Shown here one piece after another: positions 21,201-32,640 of a stretch of 64,000 nt of DNA. The DNA is from Salminus brasiliensis. Lineage: Eukaryota; Chordata; Actinopteri; Characiformes; Bryconidae. Under the pieces are notes generated by a model. It was not told the DNA's origin. It ran no database searches and saw nothing but the letters and a program-made list of their open reading frames with translations. Position numbers and translations under genes: made by a program. How positions within the stretch are numbered: position 1 is the stretch's first letter; each line of letters opens with the position of its first letter. The stretch covers positions 36,178,842 through 36,242,841 of the forward strand of contig NC_132880.1 of the NCBI RefSeq assembly GCF_030463535.1. The letters run 5' to 3'.

Positions 21201-24200
21201 TATTGTGGGCCTCTGGGTAAAAGCAGGAGCAGATGAGGGAGACGAGGGACAGCTCCTTCATCTTCTCTTTGTAAGCTGCAGGGAAACACACACACACACA
21301 CATACACACCACATCAAAAACAAAGTCCTTGGCCCAGATTCGCAATCTCTGTCCCTGAATGCTTATTACAGATCACATCCTTACATGCAGTGGAAAATAA
21401 ATATTCAAAAAAAAAAAAAAAAAAAAAAAAGCATCAAAGCAGGTTTCTCAGAGGGCTGAATTAGCAGAGGCATTGTCTCCATTTTTGTGGGCGGTTTTTG
21501 AAGCCTCTGAGGAGAGAATGGGGGTGCCGCGTCCTCAAATGCTCCTATATCCCAAACAACCATATTCCCCACAGGATTTCTGCTGCTGCATCAAAAACGA
21601 GTTACATTATTTATTTAGCACATGTCCGACTGGCATAGTGGAAGGAAATTCCTTTTTTGCTGCTACTGGTTTGATCTGGGAAGTGAGTAGGATGGCAATT
21701 TACACCAAATTAGTACGTCGTTACAGTCGGATTAAATTTTTATCATATTTTGATTTTCCAAAATGTCTTCAACCTTCTTCAACCTCAATGCAAATAAATC
21801 AATTTTAATTGGTCTGTGCATCATGAAACCAGAACAACTGGTTACATATTGAAATAACCATCAAAAAGTGAAGAACATCAAAAATTGAGTTAAAATGCAT
21901 ACGGTTCCAACAGCGATGATATTTTTCATGGCTACTAAAACGTTAGGAATACAATTCCAGCTTTATGACTTTGTTTTATCAAAGATATTGCAAGCAAAGT
22001 AATGGATATTACCGGTAGACAAGTTGTCTTTTCTTATTTTGCCATTAAATATAGTTCATTAATCATGAATACAATTAATATAACTGAATATAAGTTCTTT
22101 ATTCCATTGAAAAAGTGAGGCTTTATCTAAAAAGGTCTTTTTATTTATTTTTTCTGATCACATGCCTTCCTGTTTCTGCACTGTTTCACATAGATAACAT
22201 AGTGAAACGCCCAGTTAACGAAGCATTCTCATAATTCAGTATTTTTACACAATTTGTGGGGAGTTACCCCTTATTTTTCATAAATAAAATCAAGTTAGCT
22301 GCTGTGTGTTTGCATAAAATAATCAAGTATAATTGTTGCCTCATGGCAACAGCATGCAGCACAGGAGCTGCAATCTGCACTGCACACAAGGGGGTAAATG
22401 AACACTCTGCTACTGAAACACTGCCATTTCCACAGTTTTTTTGCATTAGTTGTATTTTTTAAGCTTTTCCAAGACCATAATAAAATATTATAAATATGAA
22501 TTATTAAATATAATTGCATTTATTTGCAGGTTTTTCTCATTTTCACATGTTTATTCTATGTTCATTTAAAGAATATATAACCTATGATCCTTTTGAGCAT
22601 CAAATGTGAAACCTTGTTTTGAGTTCTATTGTCAAATTACAATCAAATAATGTTGTTATATAATTATATATATATAATATATAATAATATATAATAATTA
22701 ATATATCATTATGTCCAAAGCATGCAACCCTACCACAATTGCATAGCACCTACATATCACTGACATTACAGCAAAAATCCAAAAAAAATTTGACTTTTCT
22801 GTGTTCATATAACAAGGTAACTCCCATCACTGAGAAATTTGAATTGTTCCTTTACACCAATTCTTGGCAGGTTTTACAGAGATGCAGCAACACCCTGACA
22901 CTTCCTGCACTGCCGCAACGAGTGCCCTCCATCCAGCCCCCAACGCCAGAGGAAATCTGATCAACTCTTCCTCTCTCTGAAGAACTTATTAACCCTTCCC
23001 CATACGCTGAGGAATTGCAAACCAGAAGCACTAAAGAGACGAAAGCACTCCCACTGGGATTATAAACTGAACCCTGAGGCAGGAAAATGGGGTGGTGATG
23101 CTGAGGAGGGGGTTGGCAGACAAATATTGAGTGCTCTCCCTGAACGTTCACACACACACGCAAAGCAGCCATTTCCTTCTCAGCTCTTCAGTGAGGAAGA
23201 AATGAGGGGGATTGGCAGCTCAGTGGAGCATGTAATTCAGGTTAGCTGGCTGGTAAGCAGGTGAAAAAGGAAATGTCAGAGAAGGCCCGATGTCTCTCTG
23301 TGCTCGGCAATTGCTATAATTAACAAACGTCACTTAGAGAGAATGACCAGGGCTCAGCTGCCCAAACCTCAGAGACCACGCCCAAAGTCCTTGCAACACA
23401 TCCACTTATTAAAACGTCCTCAGTCAGTAACAGGTTGGCAACAAAGGCCACATCAATAAGGAAATGGCGGCCTTTTGTGTTGCTTCTTTGATAATGCACC
23501 AGCATGCCCACCCTGGAAATCAATACCCCCCCTCCACCTTCCGCCCCTCTACACACACCCTGTGTCCAGTGCGGCGATGCAGACCTCTCCCCTCAGATGT
23601 CCTAATCCCATGGAAACTATCACTAAAGGCAGACATGACAACACTCTTTTTTATCAGCTGCGACATTGTGAACACAGGCCACAAGCCTAAATGTTAGTCT
23701 TGCTTGTCAGAAAAGCTTGCGAGGCATGGTGGAGACGGCTTCACCCAAGAGACCAAAATGTCACTTCTCAGAGATACAGATAACGTTTGGCCACACCCCT
23801 GTGGTTTGCTGGTTGATTCCTAGCTTCTGGTCTCTCTATGTTTAAAAGCTACCAAATGACGAAAGGCTTTCTTGTGCACTTGATCCCCAAACCTCTTCTT
23901 CCCTAAAAGGTTTATCAGGGAGAAATAAAGCCGCCGGATTGGATTTGTGGATCAGATTGGATTAGTTACACCCAACCAAACCCGCGGCTCAAATCTGGAG
24001 GGAGGATGTGAAATACAGCAGGCCGGGCTAATCAACACTGGATACAGGAGATAATAAAGCTCTCTAAAAGTCAATGTGAATTGGAAATCCTAACAGATTC
24101 TCCTTCTGTGGTGTATTTCCAAGTATCAGGGAGTGTCACGGAGTTCACTCAATGATAGGTGATGATTAGGCCTTACTGTATACCTCTTATTTCTCCCTAG

Positions 24201-26196
24201 GCTTTGGTTTCATTTAGATCAATAAAATGCCAGGAATGTATCTCTCTCCACTAAGATCTGTTCAGGGTCTTATAAATATTCTATTGATTGTATTGATTGA
24301 AATGGCCTTTCTCATTATTGTGAAGCTGCAAAGAGGCCTTTTGGATTGTTTTGTTTCTTCTGTAGTTTCTAAACAGAATGAGTGCTGTAAGCCATATTAC
24401 TCTATTAATCTTGACAACCCAAATTAATAAACATCTGATAAAAATGTACCATCTTGGCCAATCTGCAATGACTGGGCGGATTATTAAGATAATGCATATT
24501 TTGAATTGTCTCACTGCAGCCTGATGGACACACCCATTTATTTACACTTTTTGTCCCACATAAAGCTTTTTTCTTTTCTGGAGGCCTTTGCATGGTCTTA
24601 TTTTTAATTTACATACATTTGTTTTATTGGCCTGCCATTGTTTGGCTCCATTTTAGCAATAAAATAATCAATATATAACAATGCAGTTTGTTAATATACT
24701 GAATAATCAATATAATTAATGTAAGTTAATGTAAGTGAATTTTTCTATTGGTAAGCTGTATGTACCCATAGCACCATAGACACACATCAGACCTGTCCAT
24801 ACTTCCCAAAAAAATGGTGAAAGGACAGATTCCCAAATACCACGAATGCTCCCGAGGCAGGCGTCATCTTTTTTTTAGGTGACAAGAGATGACAACCAGA
24901 ACAGCGCTTCTCACACGGCTCCACCACCCCAACCTTTTACCCATAATTCAACGAGACCAGCGTGCGCCCTCTGCCCGGCCCGCCCCACTCCCTCAACTCG
25001 CCCCAATCTCCAGGCGCGAGGAGACATGTTTATGGGCCAGACGACTTGAGGCCATACACATCTATTCTATTACAGGGGTCTGTGAGTGCACACACACACA
25101 TCCACCCATCAGTCATCACTCTGGACAGCAGGGTTCCAGTCAGAAACACATGCATATGAATAGAAACGGCTCATGAATTAATCATCCACATCAGTGTGCG
25201 ATCGTATTAATCAATGTAGAGGTGGTGACTTGAAAGGCGTTGGGTATCCTGTGTTAGGAAATATGGGAGCTGGAATTGGTCGGTGAGATATACTGGGCCT
25301 AATCATAAAAATAAATAGAAAGAAAAAAAATCCTGAAGGGTTTATAAGGGAAAACTCAAAAATAAGGTAATGGATGCTGTCCAAAATCAGAGCCATTTTG
25401 ACTGATGTAGCCAGTAACAAATGCAATAGTGCCATCAGAAAGGCAGGAAAACACCATGTCTGCTTATCAAGCCGAATGCATCAGCTTTACGCAGGCAGTG
25501 TATCATAACCTCTTTTGTCCTGACAGCCTCGTCTGGACGATGCTGCACCCACATTTAATAGCTGTGCAGGCTTTGGTAACATTAAGGGTTAGAAAGGAAA
25601 ATTAGGAGGGGCGGATGGCCTGCATTGCTTTCTGGCTTCTCTGCATCCGTCATTGTTCAGCTGTAGTCGATCATATGGTGCGCCCTAGATCTTGGGTGGG
25701 GTCCTTCTGCATTATGCTGGGTCAGACTCGAGGCTCGGGGCGGCACGTGCCGCATCATCCGCTCGGATACCGTAACCTACACATCCTAAATCAGTTCCAG
25801 AGGGCATGCGAGCATTTTATTTCCAAATGCGTTTTGCAGTTCAAAGATGGTGCATTGAGCATCCGTCATACCGATGTAGGCTACTGACGTGCACACCTAT
25901 AAAAGGGCACTGGCGAAGGCACTGGAGAAAACGATAAAGCATCAAATGCGTCAGAACCTTAAACAGACGAATTCGTCCATACATGCAGCCCTTTATTTTT
26001 ATTACTGTTATAATTCCCCCCCTACATGCAGTAGACTGCACCCAGTCCTCGACATCACCATCAGTCTGGATCTTTTGTGCAGTGAGGGTGTCGCCTCCCC
26101 GCCGTAGCATCTCCCTGCCTCACGCAACCCAACCTGTATCCAAATATCAAAAGTACCCAGAGAAGAGCCAGTCTTACCGATTGCGGTCTTAGCCAT
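18215..26196 (-). CDS. stmn2b: Stathmin-2 (SCG10), neuronal microtubule-destabilising phosphoprotein (five coding exons)
   Basis: In transcript order the coding exons are 26196-26178, 21275-21180, 20844-20669, 19856-19665 and 18274-18215. They join in frame to 180 residues (human STMN2 has 179). The start is [16 protein letters not shown], the SCG10 N-terminus. Cys22 and Cys24 in SLICSCFYP match the palmitoylation sites that anchor SCG10 to Golgi-derived vesicles. The stathmin-like domain runs from about 39 to the end. Ser50 (KRASGQ), Ser62 and Ser73, the last two followed by Pro, match known PKA and JNK target sites. A long helix (about 82-178) would bind two tubulin heterodimers. STMN3 and STMN4 differ at the N-terminus. 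Convergence with hey1 matches the human STMN2-HEY1 locus. The 'b' suffix is inferred from that linkage. Confidence 0.93.
18284..18325. repeat. CA-rich tract at the 3' splice site of stmn2b exon 5
   Basis: Read on the transcript strand this is UG-rich and ends about ten bases before the exon 5 acceptor (18275-18277), replacing an ordinary pyrimidine tract. UG repeats are the known binding preference of TDP-43. Confidence 0.8.
18326..19664. other. stmn2b intron 4, remainder
   Basis: AT-rich sequence. No second exon, RNA gene or clear mobile element is seen. Confidence 0.6.
19857..20668. other. stmn2b intron 3
   Basis: It begins, next to the exon 4 acceptor, with a pyrimidine tract that includes a run of about 17 C on the transcript strand (G on the plus strand near 19889-19905). 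The rest is AT-rich, with TATACAGTCT duplicated near 20221-20245. No coding signal is seen. Confidence 0.7.
20845..21179. other. stmn2b intron 2
   Basis: A 335-base AT-rich intron with consensus GTGGGT donor and CAG acceptor on the minus strand. Nothing else is recognised. Confidence 0.8.
21286..21309. repeat. CA microsatellite at the 3' splice site of stmn2b exon 2
   Basis: On the transcript strand this is a (UG)n tract ending about ten bases upstream of the exon 2 AG. It sits in intron 1, the intron whose human counterpart holds the TDP-43-repressed cryptic exon. Confidence 0.85.
21408..21430. repeat. Poly(A) run of about 23 bases
   Basis: A homopolymer A run in stmn2b intron 1. It could be the tail of an unrecognised retroposon, but no body is visible beside it. 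Confidence 0.85.
21431..26177. other. stmn2b intron 1, with conserved-looking non-coding stretches
   Basis: The distal half (21431-22840) is AT-rich with TATATAAT simple sequence near 22655-22705. The stretches 22900-24180 and 24780-25180 are more balanced in composition, with many homeodomain-like TAAT words and no coding signal. They look like candidate conserved non-coding DNA. This impression is compositional only. 25600-25960, close to exon 1, is GC-richer and CpG-bearing. Confidence 0.4.
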
Positions 26197-26345
26197 GGTC
26201 GCAGGTGGTGGCGTGACGGGTGCTGCGTGCGTCCTAGTGAACGGTGTGGAGAAACAGGACCGGGGTAAGGCACTGAGTCAGCAGAACAGCGCTCTGGGTG
26301 CGGAGAGAGAGGAGCGAAGTGAGGCGGGGCTTCGGAATTAATTAC
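26197..26345 (-). promoter_or_regulatory. stmn2b: stmn2b 5' UTR and promoter region
   Basis: The region directly upstream of the start codon on the minus strand is CpG- and GC-bearing, unlike the AT-rich DNA beyond about 26420. No TATA box is obvious. The transcription start is not resolved. Confidence 0.5.
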
Positions 26346-28560
26346 CAGCGTCAGATTGGACAGCAGAAGGTCGGGGTTGCCAGATTGGATACAGTGTTCC
26401 CAACTCAACCCGCGCGTTAAACCGGTCGTTTTGGCGCAACGTCTAATAAATATATTTTCACTCTTTTCCCAAATATAGCCACAAATCACACACATATATT
26501 TTAATAAAGTTTAAATGTTTTTTTTTTTTTGCACTGGAGATGATGTAGCTAGCATGTAACAGCAGCTTGTACCCAACCTATTAGCATTGTGCACATTCGT
26601 TACGCATGGGGTTACCAGTTCCTCCAGGATTGTCCTGGATTAAGGATTTTGGTCGCCGTTTCAGGACAAAAAGAAACATTCTTCAATACAAATATATCAC
26701 AATCCACAAGTATTTACACATGATTTGTCCCCTTTAAATGCCTAGGACGTATAGCTAATATTGTCAGTTCTCAATGAGGAAAATCACGCTCAATGCTACT
26801 GAAAATAAATAAATAAATACATAAATAAACAATGTGTTTATTACAATAAATGTATTAAATTCTGGCTAACCCTATTTCCTTGGAATAGACAAAATAGATT
26901 ATGTAATTAGTTGAAAATTCTATACTATGTAATTCAATTATTAATTACAATTATACTGTAATTCTTCAGTTTCAGGTTTCTATCATTCCCTCATCATCAA
27001 CGCTGTAACATTGTCTTTTCTCCCCCATCAAAAAATAATTTTTTAAGACATCATTTTTTTTTTACATTGAGATCAAGCTTGAGCTTAAGATCAGTGCTTC
27101 ACCCTTGTCACTAGTCAAAAACGTAGTTAACAAATTTCCAAAGCACAGACATATCTGATGTGAAACCATTTTAATATATTTGCGAGAATAGAAAGGCATT
27201 AGCCCTTTCCGCACAAACCCGTCAACTCCATCACATTCAAGCCCATAAAATTTTTGAATGTGATGGGCTTGAACGGTCATTACAGGGTTGGATGATTGTC
27301 CCTTTTTGGTCTCCACACAGGTCACCCATTATTGAGAGTGCCTCTTTAAACTGCTTCTTATTACTCGGACAAATTATTTCTACACAAAAAATTTTTTTTC
27401 TGATTACCACAGATGTAGAATCAGTTGTTAGGGATATACTGTAATTAGGCACTAGGCAGCTCTCCAATGCAATAACTGAGAATATTAGGTAGCTGAACAG
27501 TTTTATATTTAAGGTTAGATTGCCTTTTTAGAACAACTTAATAAAAATATTGAGACAATGTTGTTCAAAACCATGTGGATCAAGTCTCCAGGAATTTTAC
27601 AAAGTGACAAACCTTCACACACTTCCTGCCAGCCATGCCAAGTAGTTACCTAATGTCAGATAAGCTTGTTGATGTGGTTTCTGATACTGTATGAGCCACC
27701 TTATTTATCAAAGAGATGTAAGTAGCTCACATTTCATAGCTAAAAACAGTAGTAGCTATAATAAAATTAGCGTATTCTATTGTTCATTTTTGTCATATTA
27801 GGTTTCTTAACTTGCAGTTTGAGCCCCATGTATGATAATGTAGGCAGGTAGTTGTGCAATGTTTACTAGTAGGTTGAAACTCCAATTGATTGTTAGCTGC
27901 ATTAGTCTCATAATGCCAGTGCAAAAGCTGTCTTCACTGAAAAATCACATATATAAAAACATAACCAATTAATTATTAGGCTAACATGACTATGCCTACG
28001 TTTGAGATGTTTGAGCGATATTTAAAGCTACAATATGTATCTACAGCCTATATCTCCTAAACCAAAAGTAAAGAAGCAGCAGCTCAAAACATGATTTGGG
28101 TGGTAAATGCCTGGCTCCTGCCTCCCTCACACTCTCCTAGCAGTCTGCTGTGGGGTTTGCCCTTGGTTTTAGACTTGTATGGTTCACCCTTTGAACCACT
28201 ACTATAAGCAGAAGTCAAGTGGATTTCAATTTCACTGAAAACCACATTTCCGCTGGTGATTACCCCAGCTAAATGTGTGGGAAAGCTGTGTGCACTCTCT
28301 GTAATCCTGCTATGTCCGGATGGCTGTGGTGTCATGCTGTGGACCAATCTGTCATTTGCCCATAGTTGGCCTTAAAGGGGAATTCCACCGTTTTATAGCA
28401 TAATTAAATCATTGAGATGTAAGCAAAGTTATTCAGAGTGGTTAGATGTGAAATGTATCTTTTCCAGAAAAGCGTCAGGGACCATCTTAAGCGGTTGATG
28501 CCTTAAAATGATCAGATGATTACAGATATGCTTTGAAATGTCAAATACAACGTGTCACAA
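26346..28560. other. AT-rich intergenic DNA between the divergent stmn2b and transporter genes
   Basis: It contains a T run (26517-26531), an AAAT run near 26800-26830 and the double-hairpin palindrome at 27229-27271. No exons are supported. Short minus-strand frames at 27062-27467 and 28084-28347 lack any family resemblance. Confidence 0.5.
27229..27271. repeat. Palindrome with two mutually exclusive stems
   Basis: CATCACATTC (27229-27238) pairs with GAATGTGATG (27256-27265). CAAGCCCAT (27238-27246) can instead pair with ATGGGCTTG (27263-27271). The stems overlap at both arms, so only one can form at a time. The role is unknown. Confidence 0.8.
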
Positions 28561-28574
28561 TAGTTTATAGCCAT

Positions 28575-28860
28575 TTTTCCAGTCCTCTGTCCAGCCTCCG
28601 TTCACACCCAATGTTCAGGCTCCCGTCCAATCTCCAGTTCAGTCCTATTTACAGCTTAATGTTTAGTCATCGTCCTTGTCCAGCGTTCAGTCTCCTGTCC
28701 AGTCTTTGTTCCAGTCCAATGTTGTGTCTCCCGTCCAGTCTTCTGTTCAGTCTCCATTAATGCTCAGTGGCCAGTCTCCCATCCAGTCTTCTGTTGGTCT
28801 CCCCAGTCAGTCTCTTGTCCAGGCCCCTGTCCAGTTTACAGTCCGGTCTTCTGTCTAATC
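28575..28860 (+). repeat. Degenerate minisatellite (ccagtctcctgt type)
   Basis: Many variants of ccagtctcctgtc/ttcagtct appear over about 285 bases. Two overlapping frames stay open and read Val-Gln-Ser-Pro and Ser-rich repeats. The repeat structure explains this without a gene. Confidence 0.7.
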
Positions 28861-29190
28861 TGCTTATTGTTTTCTGTCATTTTGGTTCCTCCATGTGCTC
28901 CTTAGCACATGGCTCTGTATATTCCTTGTCTCAGCCTTAGCCCCTCCTTGTCTTCTGTTCCCACCTGTGTCTCCTTTGTAGCCCTGCCCTGCCCTGCCTA
29001 CTCCTTTTCTTTGTCTGGTCTAGTGGGTCACTGTGTGTTTGTTCCTTTGGTTAGATTTGGTCTCCAGTTTGTGTTTCTTTGGTTCCTGTTTTGCTTTGCT
29101 TTTACTTTTGCATTTATGTCCCATCTCTGTCTCCAAGCTCTTTAACATGACAGTTATATAACCATATGCCCTAATAGCTCTTATTTTCCA
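28861..29190. other. Intergenic DNA, pyrimidine-rich
   Basis: Continuation of C/T-rich sequence with no recognisable unit, exon or motif. Confidence 0.5.
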
Positions 29191-30160
29191 TAGCAGACAT
29201 TTCCCATAACTGTCTACCAGCCTCTAACATTGACTGGGTGAACGTTTTTCCCACTCCTCCATGGAGAATTCTTTCAGCTCTGTAATGTTTCAGCTTTAGC
29301 TTTTGGACAGATGGTCTCACATTTTCTTTAAGCACCTTCTGATACAATTAGTCTCAGTGATTCTATGATGGAGAGCTCTGCAGTCCCTATTGCAGCAAAG
29401 CAACCCAAAACAGTCTAAATAATTGTTCTTTTTTCTAGGTGTTCTCTGACTAAACTTGCCCTGATGTTTTCGTTAAAAGAAAGGTTACCTTTTTCCACAC
29501 CTCCCATGAAAATCAAACCTGTGTTGTCTCAATGGTAGATGCCTGTACTTCAACATGAACTATGACTAAAGCTACCTGGTAATAAGATAAGATAAGATAA
29601 GATAAGATAGTCCTTTATTAGTCCCGCAGTGGGGAAATTCACAGTGTAACAGCAGAAAGGGATAGCAGGACACTCAGTTACAAAAAATTTAGATAAATAA
29701 ATAATTTACACTATATACACACAATATAGATAAGAATTAAAAAAGCAATAAACAATATTATTTACAGTAAAAGACTCTTAATTGCACATGGGGGTGGGAT
29801 ATTGCACATAGTATACCCTGAACATGAACATGTGTGTGTAGTTAAGGTAATGGTCCTGTGGTGATATTTAAGGATTATCAGAGACTTTTGCAACCTGCTC
29901 TTGGGCTCTTCTGTCTTTTTCTAATTGTACTGTCATGAACCTGACCATTTAACAGGCTATCTGAGGCCTGTAGAGTCTGAGATGTAGCTCTTGTTTTTGC
30001 AGTAAGGGTGTACTTAATTTTTCAAACACTGCTTCTGCATTTTGGCTTCACTTTTGTTAAATAAATAATGACATGGTGGAATCTGTGGAGTGGTGTTGCT
30101 CATCTGAGGTTGCATTTACCTAATTTTAAGACCCTCTAAAGAGCTGTTTTTTATGACCTA
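29190..30160. mobile_element. Tc1-like non-autonomous element, interrupted
   Basis: The left part (to about 29578) resembles antisense Tc1-type flank sequence. The right part (about 29935-30160) carries the block gtaagggtgtacttaatttt and a conserved-looking ttgttaaataaataatgaca that I recognise from a fish Tc1-family MITE. A different repeat (29582-29830) splits the two. Family assignment is from memory. Confidence 0.5.
29582..29830. mobile_element. Retroposon-like insertion with a (GATAA)n end
   Basis: Six or so GATAA units are followed by the block tcctttattagtcccgcagt and a ggggaaattcacag motif, then AT-rich sequence ending in ttgcaca repeats. This block is common at one end of fish non-LTR-type repeats. 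I cannot name the family with confidence. Confidence 0.5.
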
Positions 30161-30765
30161 CCATAAACAGAGAATGTCTTTTACATGACTGCATGTGGAC
30201 TTGATTGCTCACATTCGACAGACCAATATACAGAGAAACTTAATATATTACAACAAATAAAAATACTATTTGGGAATAAAAGAAAGCTATGCGAGGCTTT
30301 CAAAGGTGTTATATGTGTTACAGGAGATTTCTAAAGTCTGCAATACAGTGGTGTTCACCAGGTCCTGTGTTTTGTCACCTAGCCTGAGACTGTGAGCAGT
30401 GTTGAAAGGTGACTCACTGGTGCATGTGTGTGTCTGGTAGCTTCTTAGTCATCACCCTGCACATTCTCCCACTCAGAAAGGTTTGCAGAACTACCTGGGG
30501 CTCCCACATCTCATGACTTGAGTTGGTACTCATTAAACACTGTGCTTCGCAGCAGGAACTACACATCCTACAGATATAAATGGACCTGTGATGGACCTGT
30601 GGTTCTATGAGTTTGGCAGCCACTCAGAATCTCTGAGAAGACTTTTAAGGATGTAGTAAATGTGTGTCAGGTTACTGGCAGTGTTCAATTGGCAAATTGG
30701 TTTTGGATTCTGACCTGTGCATCCCAGTGAAATTTTAAGTATTGTTATGGATTTATTTCATGCAC
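30161..30765. other. Intergenic DNA, nothing recognised
   Basis: Mixed-composition sequence with no coding or repeat signal that I can support. Confidence 0.5.
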
Positions 30766-31145
30766 CTTTTGTAAACAAAAGTATTGGGACACCTGCTCAT
30801 TCTTTGTTTCTTTTAAAATCAGGAGGTTGAAAAAGAGTTTAGCCTGCAGTTATTGGAGTAACTGTATCTACTGGAGCACTGCTGTGAGGATTTGATTGCA
30901 TTCAGTGTCAAGAGTGTCAGTGAGGTCAGGATGTTGGATGATCACCACCCCACATCATCTCCAACTCCCTAACTCATCCCAAAGGTATTAGATGAAGCAC
31001 CAACAATCCAGAAAACACAGTTCCACTGCTCCACAGCTCAATGCTCAGGGGCTTTATATCCTTCTAGCCCACACCTGGCATTAGGCAATGTGCCAATAGG
31101 TTCATTTTTATCTGCTCCAGAGAGTCCTGTTCTATTGAAAATACT
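30765..31145. mobile_element. Non-autonomous DNA transposon (agtattgggaca family), copy 1
   Basis: It begins with aaaagtattgggacacctgc and shares long collinear stretches with 38636-38985 (tgctgtgaggatttgattgc, gtgaggtcaggatgt, ccactgctccacagctca, ctagcccacac). A third copy lies inverted at 35890-36150. The internal sequence encodes nothing. Confidence 0.8.
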
Positions 31146-31825
31146 TATTTACAGTGACTAGACAAGCTGTGTGTGTGCATTTGCAGATCTGTGTCAGCAA
31201 AGGGTGCAACTTAAAGTAATCATATATATTTGACATATAAATAATTAACTGCAGTGATTAAATAATTATTAGATTAAAATATTAAAAGATTCATTAAAAG
31301 AAAAGACCATGTTTTTCCAGCCAACATCAAATAAAAATTCCCAAATTGGAGGGACATCTGCCCAATCTGGCAACACTGCACAAGGTGCTTTTCAGCCATA
31401 AAATGAGTGCATGCGGCTGTGGGGACTTCACAGGCTTCTTTCTTGTATGCTACACTAGCACGGGTAATTGGTTGCTGTGGTCTCCTGACACCCGCCCACT
31501 GTTCCAGCATACTGGAAGATTCGCGTCAGATACTGTAAAAAAGGGGTCAAAAACAGCCTCCGTCTGATAAATGGTTTGGCCTGCGTAGGAATAATGACCT
31601 GTTTACCTTAAATACAGCAAAACAGGAAAGGAATCCTGGCAGCAATATGAGTAAATTACAAATAGAAAATAACCTTGATGACAAATGGTGCATTCCTTGT
31701 TGTGCGGAATTGCACCAAAATCTTAGATGGCCATCATTTTTAATATAGTGTAGGTTCCTTTTTCATTATCTTGTGTTTGTGAATATATATTGTGAAATTA
31801 ATGTATGAGGCTGCTACGACAGACT
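31146..31825. other. Intergenic DNA, nothing recognised
   Basis: AT-rich with a GC-richer patch at 31370-31570. No exon signals are convincing. Confidence 0.45.
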
Positions 31826-32055
31826 TGACCAATCGAGGCATGGACTCTACAAGACATCTGAAGGCATCCTATGGTCTCTGGCACCAAGACAGCAGATCCT
31901 TTAAGTACTGTATGTTGTGAGGTGGGGCCTACATAAGCATCAATGAGCCTTATGTGCCCATGACTCTGTCACTGGTTCACTAGTTGTCATTTCTTGGACC
32001 ACATTTGGTATTGGCATTTGGTACTGACCACTGCCTAGTGTTTTGGAGATGTTTG
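31826..32055 (-). mobile_element. Tc1-like element fragment
   Basis: It contains the collinear blocks ggcatggactctacaagaca, ggcaccaagacagcagatcc and catttggtactgaccactgc. These occur, in order or inverted, in the Tc1-like copies at 50708-51080 and 54380-55205. Internal deletions remove most of the element. Confidence 0.7.
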
Positions 32056-32109
32056 GAGATCATAGTTGGACCTTATCAAAGACAGAGGCCACTGTAGCTT
32101 TATTTAAAA

Positions 32110-32640
32110 AGGTATGTGAACTTTTTGGAACTGCTGCTGAATCCTGCGATGAGCTGGAGAAGTTTTGGCCCATTGCTGCTTGAAGTGATGTTGGTAGGTT
32201 TCCTTGTACGATCTACTGTTTATCTTCTAGGTACTTCTACAACTGTTATATTGGGTGAATGTCTGGACTTTGACTTGATCATTCCAAAATGTTACATTTC
32301 TTCTCCTTAAACCATTTATTTGTAGGCTTTCTTCTGTGCTCATGGTCATTGTCCTGTTGCATGACCCACTTCATTTCAAGGACAGATACCTTGACATTCT
32401 TCTAAAAAACACCAGCTCCAATTATAAGGACGTCCTGCACCCTAGACAACAAAGCAGACCCAGACCATGATACTGCCACCCCCATGCTTCACATGATGAT
32501 GTTTGTATGCTGGAATGCAATGTTTGTTTTTTTTACCTGGCATAACACTTTTTAATTAAACAAAAATGTTCTAAATTGAATGTTTCTGTCTTAAAGTAAG
32601 CTTCTACCTTATCCAAGGTCTTGGGCAAGGTCTGCACTCA
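32110..32640 (-). mobile_element. Tc1/mariner transposon remnant with antisense transposase motif
   Basis: The minus strand around 32460-32500 encodes VKHGGGSIM, a hallmark of Tc1-like transposases. Flanking sequence (gactttgacttgatcattcc, ctcatggtcattgtcctgtt) is typical of degenerate Tc1 copies. There is no intact frame. Confidence 0.65.

Noticed and set aside
26261-26300. RE1/NRSF-like half-sites (tcagca ... gaacagcgct) upstream of stmn2b
   Set aside because: Mammalian SCG10 is a classic REST target, but here the half-sites are too close together to fit the 21-base RE1 or its known spacing variants.
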